Positions 45,950 to 53,535 of a stretch of DNA of 64,000 bases are shown here, one piece after another. The notes under the pieces are model-generated. The model worked only from the letters and a program-made list of their open reading frames with translations. It had not been told where the DNA came from and made no database searches. The stretch is from positions 1,995,501 through 2,059,500 of the forward strand of contig NZ_JOMJ01000003.1 in assembly GCF_000711295.1 (NCBI RefSeq), written 5' to 3'. A program made the position numbers and the translations under genes. The stretch's first letter is position 1. Every line of letters starts with the position of its first letter. Origin of the DNA: Desulfohalovibrio reitneri. GTDB taxonomy: Bacteria > Desulfobacterota > Desulfovibrionia > Desulfovibrionales > Desulfovibrionaceae.

Positions 45950-46261
45950 TCACGTCCTCACTCCCAGCGCGGACAGAATGGATTGCCGCAGCGCATCGAG
46001 CTTGGCCCGCTCCATGCGGGCATCCAGGATTTCGTCCAGTTCGCCGAGCGCATCGGACACGTCCAGTGGCACCTGGAAACGCAGACCACCCTTCCGCAGG
46101 CGGCGCAGCCAGAACAGTCCGGCCAGCCACGGAGACACGGATGCCCCGTTCGCCCGAGGGCAGCCGGGGCATCCGGCCTGTACCATGGCCGTGTTGTTCT
46201 GTTCGCATTCCGCTCGCCTGCTGTCCGAGCATCCATCCTCCAGCCGGTCTAGGAGTTCCCT
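45950..46261 (-). CDS. Tail assembly chaperone, frameshift extension (GT-like C-terminal part)
   Basis: Reading the minus strand in the -1 frame from the heptamer at 46267-46261 gives 103 residues: RELLDRLEDGCSDSRRAECE, then AGCPGCPRANGASVSPWLAG and a helical C-terminus (VSDALGELDEILDARMERAK) up to the stop at 45950, 4 bp before the tape measure start. The stretch also holds an ATG (46186), but it has no good ribosome site. Cys pairs C-x2-C (GCPGCP) and others suggest a small metal site. The full fusion would be about 360 residues. Confidence 0.7.
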   Translation of the reverse strand, partial: RELLDRLEDGCSDSRRAECEQNNTAMVQAGCPGCPRANGASVSPWLAGLFWLRRLRKGGLRFQVPLDVSDALGELDEILDARMERAKLDALRQSILSALGVRT

Positions 46262-47031
46262 AAAGGGACGTCGGGCTCCTCGTACTCGATGTCGATCTTG
46301 GGCATGCCACGGGCGGCCTCGGCCGCGTCCTCGAACACGGCCCGGGCCACTGCGGCGGCGATGTCCGGCCGCGCTTTCAACAGCCGCTTGGTGTTGGCCT
46401 TGGTGTCGGTCAGATCCTCGTCGCCATCGGAGATGGTGCCGGGAGTGAACCCCTCCACCAGGCGGCGGCCGTGCTCCACCCGGGCCTGGGCGACACGATT
46501 GATGATGCGGTCTCCCTGGCGGCGATACATCGACGCGGCATACGTGGCCCTGGCCTCGGCGGAGGGGGAGGAGTACCGCAGTTCATGCACACACCCGGCG
46601 AGCCCGTCCACCACCCGAATGGTCTGTTCGTCGGAGCCGATCTCCATGGCTCCATCGCCGAACGCCCGGGTCTCGCGGAAGAGCTTCATTTCGACTGCCC
46701 GGATCAGATCCGGCCGGTGATTCCAGAGCAGGGTCTTCCAGTCGGGCTGGTAATCCGGGGAGTCGGGATCGGGGGACCACAGCGTGCCCCCGGTGGTGTA
46801 GGGCAGGTGCTCAAAGTCGGTCACCAGATCCAGCACCACCCGAGCCTCCTCGGGCAGCTCGTTCCCGGGAATGCCTTGATTGGCCCGGGCCAATGCCTCG
46901 GGCACCTGCGCCCTGGCCCACCTGGCCAAGTCGCGGTCGGTGGGGATACGGACGATGAGGGCGTGGTGGCCCGCCACCGCGTCCGTGATTTCCAGGCGGA
47001 CGTGTTTGTCGCTGATGTCGTAGCGGCTCAT
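46249..47031 (-). CDS. Tail assembly chaperone, unshifted product (G-like)
   Basis: 260 residues starting MSRYDISDKHVRLEITDAVA at the ATG 47031, with GGGGGAG upstream. The protein is mostly helical with charged repeats and ends PDVPLGNS. It sits between tail tube and tape measure genes and carries a canonical slippery heptamer four codons before its stop. It is longer than lambda G (140 residues), so it may contain an additional domain. No close family named. Confidence 0.72.
   Translation of the reverse strand: MSRYDISDKHVRLEITDAVAGHHALIVRIPTDRDLARWARAQVPEALARANQGIPGNELPEEARVVLDLVTDFEHLPYTTGGTLWSPDPDSPDYQPDWKTLLWNHRPDLIRAVEMKLFRETRAFGDGAMEIGSDEQTIRVVDGLAGCVHELRYSSPSAEARATYAASMYRRQGDRIINRVAQARVEHGRRLVEGFTPGTISDGDEDLTDTKANTKRLLKARPDIAAAVARAVFEDAAEAARGMPKIDIEYEEPDVPLGNS
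46261..46267 (-). promoter_or_regulatory. Programmed -1 frameshift site CCCTTTA
   Basis: X XXY YYZ heptamer read as GTC CCT TTA in the 0 frame, 9 nt before the TAG stop. Slipping back one base enters an open frame of 103 codons. The downstream GGCTGGAGGATGG and CAGCAGGCGAGCG may add structure. Confidence 0.75.
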
Positions 47032-47039
47032 CGCTCCCC

Positions 47040-48209
47040 CTAGAAGTAGATCAGGCCGAATTCGGAATCCTCCAGCGCGCCGCGCGTGCAGCGGCCGGAA
47101 ATTGACCAGGTCACCTTGCCCGCTTCCGAACTGTCGGAGACGCTGGAGATCTGCATGGCCGGGATGATCATTCGCAGCCGGTTCCCCGCGGTCGAGCCGA
47201 TGGTGTACGAGACCGGGACGGGAGTTTCGGCGTTCCAGATGGCGAACGGGTTGAAGATGTCCAGCGTGCAGGCGTAGAGGGTCATCTCCACCGTGGCTTC
47301 CCGCCCCACCACGCTGAACCCCCGGAACCCGTTGGCGGAGTTGGCGTCGCGGATGGACTCCACGCGGCCGCCCTGGGAGAACCTGACGCCCGTATTGGGG
47401 GGGAGCCACGGGCCGGTGGCGTCCAGCCGGTCGCCGATGCGCAGCCCGATGCTTTCCACCTTGGGTGGCGCTGTGGGCACGGCGGGGATGTCGCCGAACG
47501 GCGCGTCCACAGGCCCGCTGTAGAGCCCTTGTCCCTCCATGGAAAAGACGGGACGGTTGCCCACCTGGGCATCCAGGTTGAACGAGCAGGCCAGGCTCAG
47601 CACCTCGCGCAGAATGCGGTCCTTGTAGAGCTGGACTGCGGCATGCTCATGGGCTGAGTCGTCGGTCTTGGGACGCAGCAGTTTGCCTGGCATGGGTGCG
47701 CCGGTGATATTGGCTGTGGCCGAGGGGTCGGTCTGGTCGATGGCCTCACCGTCAGCGAACCCGTCCATGGACACCGTGACGACCAGGGAGTCGTGGTCAA
47801 CGCAGACCACGGTGCCTTCGCCGCCGCTGGTGCCACCGGTGACAACTCCGCCGGGAGTGAACCCGGTGACGGCGTCCACGGGAATGATGAGCACGTCGGC
47901 CTGCCGCATGCCGCAGCAGAGCAGCAAGGGGGCGTAGTCCGGCAGCAGCGGCTTGGAGTCAACGTCCACCCCTCCACCCCTGGCCAACACGCTGAGCGAC
48001 GCGTTCCACCGCTTCATCAGCAGCGACTGCGGCGAGGCGGCTCCGTCTCCTTCGTACTCGTTCAGATCCTGCGCGTCGGCCTGGGGTTCCAGGGAGGGGT
48101 CGCGCTGGATACGGATGATCGAATAGTCGGCCGGGTCCGGCGGTGTCTCGGACGGCTGGGCCGCCAAACCGATGGTGGTCAGTTCGTCCAGGAGGAAATC
48201 CTTGGGCAT
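47040..48209 (-). CDS. Phage major tail tube-like protein
   Basis: 389 residues, beta-rich throughout, with a Gly-rich insertion TPGGVVTGGTSGGEGTVV and a C-terminal half ending MQISSVSDSSEAGKVTWSIS. Position before the tail chaperones is where siphophages place the tube. It is somewhat longer than typical tubes, possibly with an added Ig-like or decoration domain. The family is inferred mainly from context. Confidence 0.65.
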   Translation of the reverse strand: MPKDFLLDELTTIGLAAQPSETPPDPADYSIIRIQRDPSLEPQADAQDLNEYEGDGAASPQSLLMKRWNASLSVLARGGGVDVDSKPLLPDYAPLLLCCGMRQADVLIIPVDAVTGFTPGGVVTGGTSGGEGTVVCVDHDSLVVTVSMDGFADGEAIDQTDPSATANITGAPMPGKLLRPKTDDSAHEHAAVQLYKDRILREVLSLACSFNLDAQVGNRPVFSMEGQGLYSGPVDAPFGDIPAVPTAPPKVESIGLRIGDRLDATGPWLPPNTGVRFSQGGRVESIRDANSANGFRGFSVVGREATVEMTLYACTLDIFNPFAIWNAETPVPVSYTIGSTAGNRLRMIIPAMQISSVSDSSEAGKVTWSISGRCTRGALEDSEFGLIYF

Positions 48210-48213
48210 GATG

Positions 48214-48642
48214 CTATCTCTCCACGGTTACGGGAATGGATACGGTAATTTGGTAGGCCATGACGCCGCGCCACTCGGTGCTCAATGGGGCCGGACGTTC
48301 GGACTCGAACATCCACCGGGCTCCGGGCGGGTCCATCCACCAGCCATCCAGCACGGCGTGGACGTGGTCCAGTAGCGCCAGCGCGGCGTCGCCGCGCTCT
48401 GACGCGGAGCGGTATGACCTGGCCAGGCAGATGAGTGACCAGCGCACGGTCTGTTCCTGAAGCAACCCGTACTCCTGGTTCGCCCCGCCTTTGCCTCCGG
48501 CGTACGTGACCACCACTAGGCCGTGCTTCAGTTGACGTCGCACAGCATCGTCATCCGTGCCGAAGGGGTTGCTGATCACCGGAGAGGCAAGCCCTGCGAC
48601 GAGGTGCGCTACCAGGGCGTCTTCGATTTGTTCCCGGGTCAC
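48214..48642 (-). CDS. DUF1834 / Mu gp37-like head-tail protein
   Basis: 142 residues; MTREQIEDALVAHLVAGL opening, a YAGGKGGANQEYGLLQEQTVRWSLICLAR beta core, and VMAYQITVSIPVTVE end match the gp37/DUF1834 pattern. Overlaps the upstream gene by 4 nt (ATGA). Confidence 0.72.
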   Translation of the reverse strand: MTREQIEDALVAHLVAGLASPVISNPFGTDDDAVRRQLKHGLVVVTYAGGKGGANQEYGLLQEQTVRWSLICLARSYRSASERGDAALALLDHVHAVLDGWWMDPPGARWMFESERPAPLSTEWRGVMAYQITVSIPVTVER

Positions 48643-49076
48643 CAGGCGGCCTCCAGGTAATCGGTGATGGTCGCCGCGATCTCGTCCATGTCCAACTCGT
48701 CCTCGGTTGGCAGGTATGGCCTGGCGGGCAGCTGGACGCTATGGTTGCGTCCGGCACGGCCGCCCAGCTGGTGGATCAGAGCGTAGACCAGGTCGGTGCC
48801 CACCTCTACGCCATCCCTCCCGGCTTCCACGTGTACGGACTTGCGCAGGGTGCCGGAGTCGGACAACGTCTGCCCGCCCGTCCGCCTGGCTCGTGTGGAG
48901 GGCTCCCACGGCTGCCCGCCTGGAGAAACCTCGGTCTCGAACGAGTCCATGATCTGGGTGAGGACGATTTCGCCGATGGCCTCCATGGCCGGGCGCAGAT
49001 CATCCACCGCGCCCGCCAGCCTGGTCAGGCCGTCGTTGACCTCGGCAACATCCATTCGCAGAGAGGCACCGGGCAT
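48639..49076 (-). CDS. Phage virion morphogenesis protein (Mu gpG-like)
   Basis: 145 residues. Helical N-terminus (DVAEVNDGLTRLAGAVDDLR) followed by SPGGQPWEPSTRARR, DSGTLRKSVHVEAG and VYALIHQLGGRAG ... ARPYLPT, the recognisable phage_tail_S/gpG signature. Acts in tail completion or head-tail joining. Shares one base with the previous stop. Confidence 0.85.
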   Translation of the reverse strand: MPGASLRMDVAEVNDGLTRLAGAVDDLRPAMEAIGEIVLTQIMDSFETEVSPGGQPWEPSTRARRTGGQTLSDSGTLRKSVHVEAGRDGVEVGTDLVYALIHQLGGRAGRNHSVQLPARPYLPTEDELDMDEIAATITDYLEAAW

Positions 49077-49525
49077 TAGAACTTCCTCCAGGTATCATCA
49101 CCCCACAGCCGTGCCGGGGTGGACACCTCGATGAGGGTGTCTGGCATGGCGGATTGTTCAGCGGGCTCGGCCCCAAGGCGCAGGCGGCCATCGGCTATGC
49201 GTTCCAACGTGCGCAGACACCTGGCCCGCTCCGCTTCCCAATCCGGCCCCAGCGCCCCTCGCCGCAACAGCAGGGCGGAAACCGCCAGGCGGGCGGCGAG
49301 GCTCTTAACCAAGCCGGGCAAAGGCGTGGGGAGCGGTAACTCCATGACCGTCTCCAAGTAGCCATCAACCTCGGCGGAGCCGCGCTCGATGGCATCCTCC
49401 AGGACCTCGGCCACACTCTCCCAGGTGCCGGAACCGTCCAGGCTGTCGTCGGCCAGCTGGATCAGCTCGTTCTCCGGAAGCCAGGTGCGCATGTCGTCGG
49501 GCGTGCAGTAGGTGCTCATTCGCAT
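49076..49525 (-). CDS. DUF1320 / Mu gp36-like protein
   Basis: 149 residues; MSTYCTPDDMRTWLPENELIQ, the helical AIERGSAEVDGYLETVMELPLP and LKSLAARLAVSALLLRRG match DUF1320, a head-tail connector family. An ATG at 49519 is an alternative start; neither has a strong ribosome site. Confidence 0.8.
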   Translation of the reverse strand: MRMSTYCTPDDMRTWLPENELIQLADDSLDGSGTWESVAEVLEDAIERGSAEVDGYLETVMELPLPTPLPGLVKSLAARLAVSALLLRRGALGPDWEAERARCLRTLERIADGRLRLGAEPAEQSAMPDTLIEVSTPARLWGDDTWRKF

Positions 49526-49608
49526 TTCACACTAGTTTCACACTAGTTCGAGGGTGCGGGGCGGAGCCGTAGCCCGCCCCGCCGACTCGGCGGTTGTCAC
49601 GAGCCGTT

Positions 49609-50601
49609 TTAGGCCGAGGTCACCGTGGCCCAGCAGATGGCTTTCACCACCGGCACCGGGAACGGCTTGGACTTTCCGATGATGCGGTGGACCGACGGGT
49701 CCGCCAGCTTGACCGGCTTGCTGAAGTACGGCAGCGGCTGCAGCTTTCCGTCCAGGTCGTCGATGGCGCAGTAGAACAGGGAGAACGGCGCGTCCGTGCC
49801 CACCGCGCAGATCTTGGTGGACGGGACCTTGGGCGTGGACACCCCGGTCTGCGGGTTGCGGTACTTCTCGGACATCCGCTTGACCAGGTACCCGCCGATC
49901 GAGATTCCTTCCTCGGAGACGTCCACCCGCAGCTTGGCCCGGGGGTTCTCGGCGTAGGCCTCGGACAGGGCCAGTAGGGCGGTGTAGGCGCTGGACCCGG
50001 CCAGGAAGACCACCGTGGACGCATAGCCGGAGTCGGTGATCAGGGTCTCCATGGCCTGGAGGTCGGCGAACACCTGGCGAATCTTGGCCTCGGCCGCGTC
50101 CCAGAGAGTGGAGGGGGTGTGGCTGTGCGGGCTGCCGAACTGGACCTCGTAGGTTTGGAAACTCCCGGATTCGTTCTGCACCGGCCAGGAGATGGTGCCG
50201 GTCAGGGACGTGGCCGCGATGCCTTCGGCGGTGGCGCGGCTGGCGCGGCGCATGCTGTCGTCCAGGTTGGCCAGGTGCGTCTGGATGCCGTCGCGCCCCA
50301 GCTGCTTGAGGTCGTTCATGGCGGCGGCGGTCAGGTCGCGGTGCAGGGATACCTCGTAGGGCTCGTACATGCCCACCGCCGTGGGCGAGCCGCCCATACG
50401 CAGGCTGGGCGCGCCGCGCATGACCAGCGGCTGGGCCACGCCCAACTCGGTGATGTCCTCGGCCGCCACCATGGCGAAGGGGTGACGGCGGCGGATCTGG
50501 TACACCAGATCCAGGATGGAGGTCTTGAGTTTGGGCAGGCTCTTCAACCGGGCGGCCACCGCCGCCGGGGTGTAGAACTGCCGCAGATCGTTGATGGTCA
50601 T
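49609..50601 (-). CDS. Major capsid protein (phage capsid protein E family)
   Basis: 330 residues with the HK97-like fold of the lambda gpE family: TSILDLVYQIRRRHPFAMV, MYEPYEVSLHRDLTAAAMNDL, FADLQAMETLITDSGYASTVVFLAGSSAY, and a C-terminal stretch with CAVGTDAPFSLFYCAIDDL. Placed after decoration and protease genes as usual. A GC-rich hairpin lies about 50 bp downstream. Confidence 0.85.
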   Translation of the reverse strand: MTINDLRQFYTPAAVAARLKSLPKLKTSILDLVYQIRRRHPFAMVAAEDITELGVAQPLVMRGAPSLRMGGSPTAVGMYEPYEVSLHRDLTAAAMNDLKQLGRDGIQTHLANLDDSMRRASRATAEGIAATSLTGTISWPVQNESGSFQTYEVQFGSPHSHTPSTLWDAAEAKIRQVFADLQAMETLITDSGYASTVVFLAGSSAYTALLALSEAYAENPRAKLRVDVSEEGISIGGYLVKRMSEKYRNPQTGVSTPKVPSTKICAVGTDAPFSLFYCAIDDLDGKLQPLPYFSKPVKLADPSVHRIIGKSKPFPVPVVKAICWATVTSA

Positions 50602-50610
50602 GACTCCTCC

Positions 50611-51204
50611 TTACAGGGCGTAGATGCCCGCGTTGGCCAGATGGTTCAGGATGGCGGACGACGGGACGGCCTGGGCCGTCGCGCCCACCTTCAGAGCGCT
50701 GGAATGGACCGGCCCGTGGATCACCACCATGCCCCCCTCGCGGGAGGTGTCGGCGTTGGCGTCCAGCACGCCGTCCACGCTGGTCACGTAGTCCGCGGCC
50801 ACGTCCGCATCGGTGGCCGGGGCGGCGTTGAACGCGACCTGGATCTCGCCGGTCCCGTAGTTGATGGTGCCGCTGCCTCCGGAGTCGCCCCACAGCTTGC
50901 CGTGCCCATCGTCGGCCAGGGTCTCCACCCCGTCGGACACTACCACGGAGCGGGGGTGCACCGGCCCCTCGGCCAGGGTGGAGGAAAACTCGGTGGCGCT
51001 GTTGTCGCCAGTGCCGATGGATTCGGCCGACACTTCCAGCAGCGGCGAAAACACTCCGCTGGCCCTGGTCAGGATGAGACCGAAGGGGTACACCCCGTCG
51101 TCGGCCTTCAGCGACGCCGGGACCACCATCGCGGGATGGTTGCCTCCGGCGGCCGCGTGCTCGGTATGCACCGAGCCGGACATGACTTTTCCGCTGATCA
51201 CCAT
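50611..51204 (-). CDS. Head decoration protein
   Basis: 197 residues, beta-rich, Gly/Ala-rich. The N-terminal half (SGKVMSGSVHTEHAAAGGNH ... PASLKADDGVYPFGLILTRA) matches phage decoration proteins. The C-terminal part with TINYGTGEIQVAFNAAPATD is a repeat-like extension. It lies directly upstream of the capsid gene in the transcript. Confidence 0.68.
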   Translation of the reverse strand: MVISGKVMSGSVHTEHAAAGGNHPAMVVPASLKADDGVYPFGLILTRASGVFSPLLEVSAESIGTGDNSATEFSSTLAEGPVHPRSVVVSDGVETLADDGHGKLWGDSGGSGTINYGTGEIQVAFNAAPATDADVAADYVTSVDGVLDANADTSREGGMVVIHGPVHSSALKVGATAQAVPSSAILNHLANAGIYAL

Positions 51205-51216
51205 GATCTTGCCTCC

Positions 51217-51723
51217 CTAGCAATAATCGCCGACGTCGGCGGGGATTTCGGGTTCCTGCCGCTGCCCACCGGCCCGATCGGGAGTGGCCTGCTCGCTGAA
51301 CAGGTGTCCGTTCGCGTCGGGGCGCTGCTCCAGTCCGCGCCAGTAGGACTCCTCCAGGCTGACCTCCTCGGTGTGGCCGTCCCGCGCGGAGAACTCCATG
51401 GTCTGGGTGGCCTGGCCGAGCTGCTCGGCGTAGGCCATGATCTGCGGCTTCTCGCCAGGCAGGGCCTTGCCAGCGGCCACCAGGGCCTCGAACCGGTCCT
51501 CACGGTCCTTCTTGGTGCGGGCCGCCCGGAACTCGGCCAGGTCCTTCTCGGCCTTCTGCCGCTTTTCGTCCGCGTCTTTGACCTTGGCGTCGGCCTCGGC
51601 CACGGCTGCCTCCACGTTGCTTTCCATGGCGCGCAGACGCTCGGCGAACGCCTGCTGGCCGTTCTGGCCCGAGACCTCGTCGCGCAGCGCCTTGATCTCT
51701 TTGAGCACTTCCTTGAGGGTCAT
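51217..51723 (-). CDS. Nested scaffold protein, in-frame internal start of the protease gene
   Basis: An ATG at 51723 with a strong GGAGG 5 nt upstream would make a 168-residue product equal to the protease gene's C-terminal half: MTLKEVLKEIKALRDEVSGQ followed by a long helical coiled-coil region. Mu does this for scaffold Z within protease I. The coiled-coil and the strong internal ribosome site make it likely here. Confidence 0.65.
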   Translation of the reverse strand: MTLKEVLKEIKALRDEVSGQNGQQAFAERLRAMESNVEAAVAEADAKVKDADEKRQKAEKDLAEFRAARTKKDREDRFEALVAAGKALPGEKPQIMAYAEQLGQATQTMEFSARDGHTEEVSLEESYWRGLEQRPDANGHLFSEQATPDRAGGQRQEPEIPADVGDYC

Positions 51724-52152
51724 CTCGTCCTCCGTGGTTTCATGAAACGTGTATTCCTGGACGTCTTCGGCTCCGTTGAACCTGACGTCCTTGAGCCCTT
51801 GCACCGCAGGTGGTGTCGCCCCCAGAAAACCCAGGTGACGCAACCCCATATCGTCGTAGAGTGCGATGGAGCGCTTTTTGAAACGCCCCTGGCGCAGCAG
51901 ATCCATGAACTGCGGCTCCACCTGGGACAGATCAGCCAGCAGCGTGTCGCCCTCCACCCGCAGGCCAGCCACCCAGCCGTAGGCCGGAGCGTCTGTCTTT
52001 GGATGCCCAACCACGACTGGCGCTTCGGCCAAGGTTGGGTCGTAGCAGCGCGCGATCTCCCGCAGGTCATCCACGGTCCAAGTCTTGGTCCGCCCGGCGG
52101 AATCGGTGTGCGTTCCCGCCCGGAACACTTCGACACCCTTGATACTGGCCAT
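51217..52152 (-). CDS. Mu I-like prohead protease with C-terminal scaffold
   Basis: 311 residues. The N-terminal 130 residues form a Mu gpI-type protease domain (GVEVFRAGTHTDSAGRTKTW; VVVGHPKTDAPAYGWVAGL; FKKRSIALYDD with likely catalytic Ser). The C-terminal half is the coiled-coil scaffold. Start at 52152 follows GGGAGTCAAG; a GTG at 52164 is also in frame. Confidence 0.82.
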   Translation of the reverse strand: MASIKGVEVFRAGTHTDSAGRTKTWTVDDLREIARCYDPTLAEAPVVVGHPKTDAPAYGWVAGLRVEGDTLLADLSQVEPQFMDLLRQGRFKKRSIALYDDMGLRHLGFLGATPPAVQGLKDVRFNGAEDVQEYTFHETTEDEMTLKEVLKEIKALRDEVSGQNGQQAFAERLRAMESNVEAAVAEADAKVKDADEKRQKAEKDLAEFRAARTKKDREDRFEALVAAGKALPGEKPQIMAYAEQLGQATQTMEFSARDGHTEEVSLEESYWRGLEQRPDANGHLFSEQATPDRAGGQRQEPEIPADVGDYC

Positions 52153-52257
52153 CTTGACTCCCACTTATCCTCGGCCTATTTTAATTTTATGGGTGCTTCG
52201 GAGTGTCCCCCCGGGGGCCGGGATCTGGGCTCCGATGCGTCCGCTCACGAGACCGGG

Positions 52258-53535
52258 CTACGTGAGCTTTTCCCTAAACAGCAGGATTCCTTCCCGCATT
52301 CGCTCCAAGTATTCGAGGATTGCCTTGGGCGATCTTTCAGCCTTCGGACTAAAGGCGGTGGCGCTGGCCCATTTCCCGTCCAGCAAATGCCAGACACAGA
52401 ATCCGCCGATATCCTTTCCCTGCCTGGCGAAGAGCCTGACCAGGCGTATCGACTGAACAGGCTTTCCTCTGATTTCGCTGGTGATCTGCCAAATCTCGAA
52501 TGGCCTTTTGATGGTCCTGGCCAACAGCTTCATGTACGGCCCCTTGTCCTTCCATGACGTGACCTTCCAATCACGTGTCGCCTTGTCGACAAAGAACCAT
52601 TTGTTGATGGGCAGTGGCAGCCCGCCGTGCAGCCTATGCACGGTTTCTCCATCCAGGGAATTCAGGCCGAATTCAGCCAAGAATGTTTTGACGTACACCT
52701 CCGGCTGGAGTCCTTTTTCCAGCAGGTCCCCTTCCTCGACAGGCAGGACGTGCCGCCGGTCCAGATCCGCCAGGGGCGGCTTACACGGATCGTCGGCGAA
52801 GAGGCCGTGTCCGTCGCGGCATATGGTCCTGGTGGCCACGGGCTTGATGTCGTCGAGCCTGATGGGCTCGGGGGTGACTCCGGACGTCCAGCTCTCACCC
52901 ACGTTGGTGGCGAACCCTTTGTCCGGCCAGGGCCGCACCGGAGGCAGCTTTTCACCGGTGGCGGGGTCAATCGGCTCCACCATGTCGGGCATGTCCTCCT
53001 CGACCTGGTAACCGCGCGCCTCAACCTGCCGTCCGGACAATGTGACCACGGAACACCTGCACCGATGGCCATTGGGCGGATAGAACTGCTTCCAGAAGGG
53101 ATGCTCGTGGCGATACACCATGCCGTTCAGGGCCAGATGGCTGGGGCGGGTGCGGCTGTCCTTGACCGCCACGTACCGCCAGTACGGACGGGCCTGGGCG
53201 GCCCGCATCATCTGGGCGTGACGGCCCGCCATGTACGCGGATTGGACGTTGTTGCGGAAGATGGTCTCCACGCGCCACGAACTCCACCCTTTGCGCTCGA
53301 TCAGCCCTCGGACACGCGTCTTGAAGTCCGCCAGGCTCTCCCCATTCTCGACGGCGTGGCCGATGGCCGAGTGGACTTCAGCCAGCTGATCCATCCTGGC
53401 CAAGCCGGAAACAGTGAAGGCGCGGGAGCGGGCGACGCCTTCCAGGCGGTCGAATTCCTTCCGGGTGACGATGCCCTTGGACGCCCAGTAATCGCGGGCC
53501 TCTTGGAAGGGCAGCAGAGGCGGACTAACCGGCAT
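52258..53535 (-). CDS. Mu gpF-like head morphogenesis protein fused to a PBECR-like nuclease domain
   Basis: 425 residues. Residues 1-165 are the SPP1 gp7/Mu F domain (WRVETIFRNNVQSAYMAGRH; DSRTRPSHLALNGMVYRHEH; YPPNGHRCRCSVVTLS with paired Cys). A linker follows. Residues about 270-425 (VKTFLAEFGLNSLDGETVHR; INKWFFVDKATRDWKVTSWK; RPFEIWQITSEIRGKPVQS; KAILEYLERMREGILLF) resemble the PBECR toxin-like domains found on gpF proteins. A minor capsid protein that may enter the cell with DNA. Confidence 0.83.
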   Translation of the reverse strand: MPVSPPLLPFQEARDYWASKGIVTRKEFDRLEGVARSRAFTVSGLARMDQLAEVHSAIGHAVENGESLADFKTRVRGLIERKGWSSWRVETIFRNNVQSAYMAGRHAQMMRAAQARPYWRYVAVKDSRTRPSHLALNGMVYRHEHPFWKQFYPPNGHRCRCSVVTLSGRQVEARGYQVEEDMPDMVEPIDPATGEKLPPVRPWPDKGFATNVGESWTSGVTPEPIRLDDIKPVATRTICRDGHGLFADDPCKPPLADLDRRHVLPVEEGDLLEKGLQPEVYVKTFLAEFGLNSLDGETVHRLHGGLPLPINKWFFVDKATRDWKVTSWKDKGPYMKLLARTIKRPFEIWQITSEIRGKPVQSIRLVRLFARQGKDIGGFCVWHLLDGKWASATAFSPKAERSPKAILEYLERMREGILLFREKLT

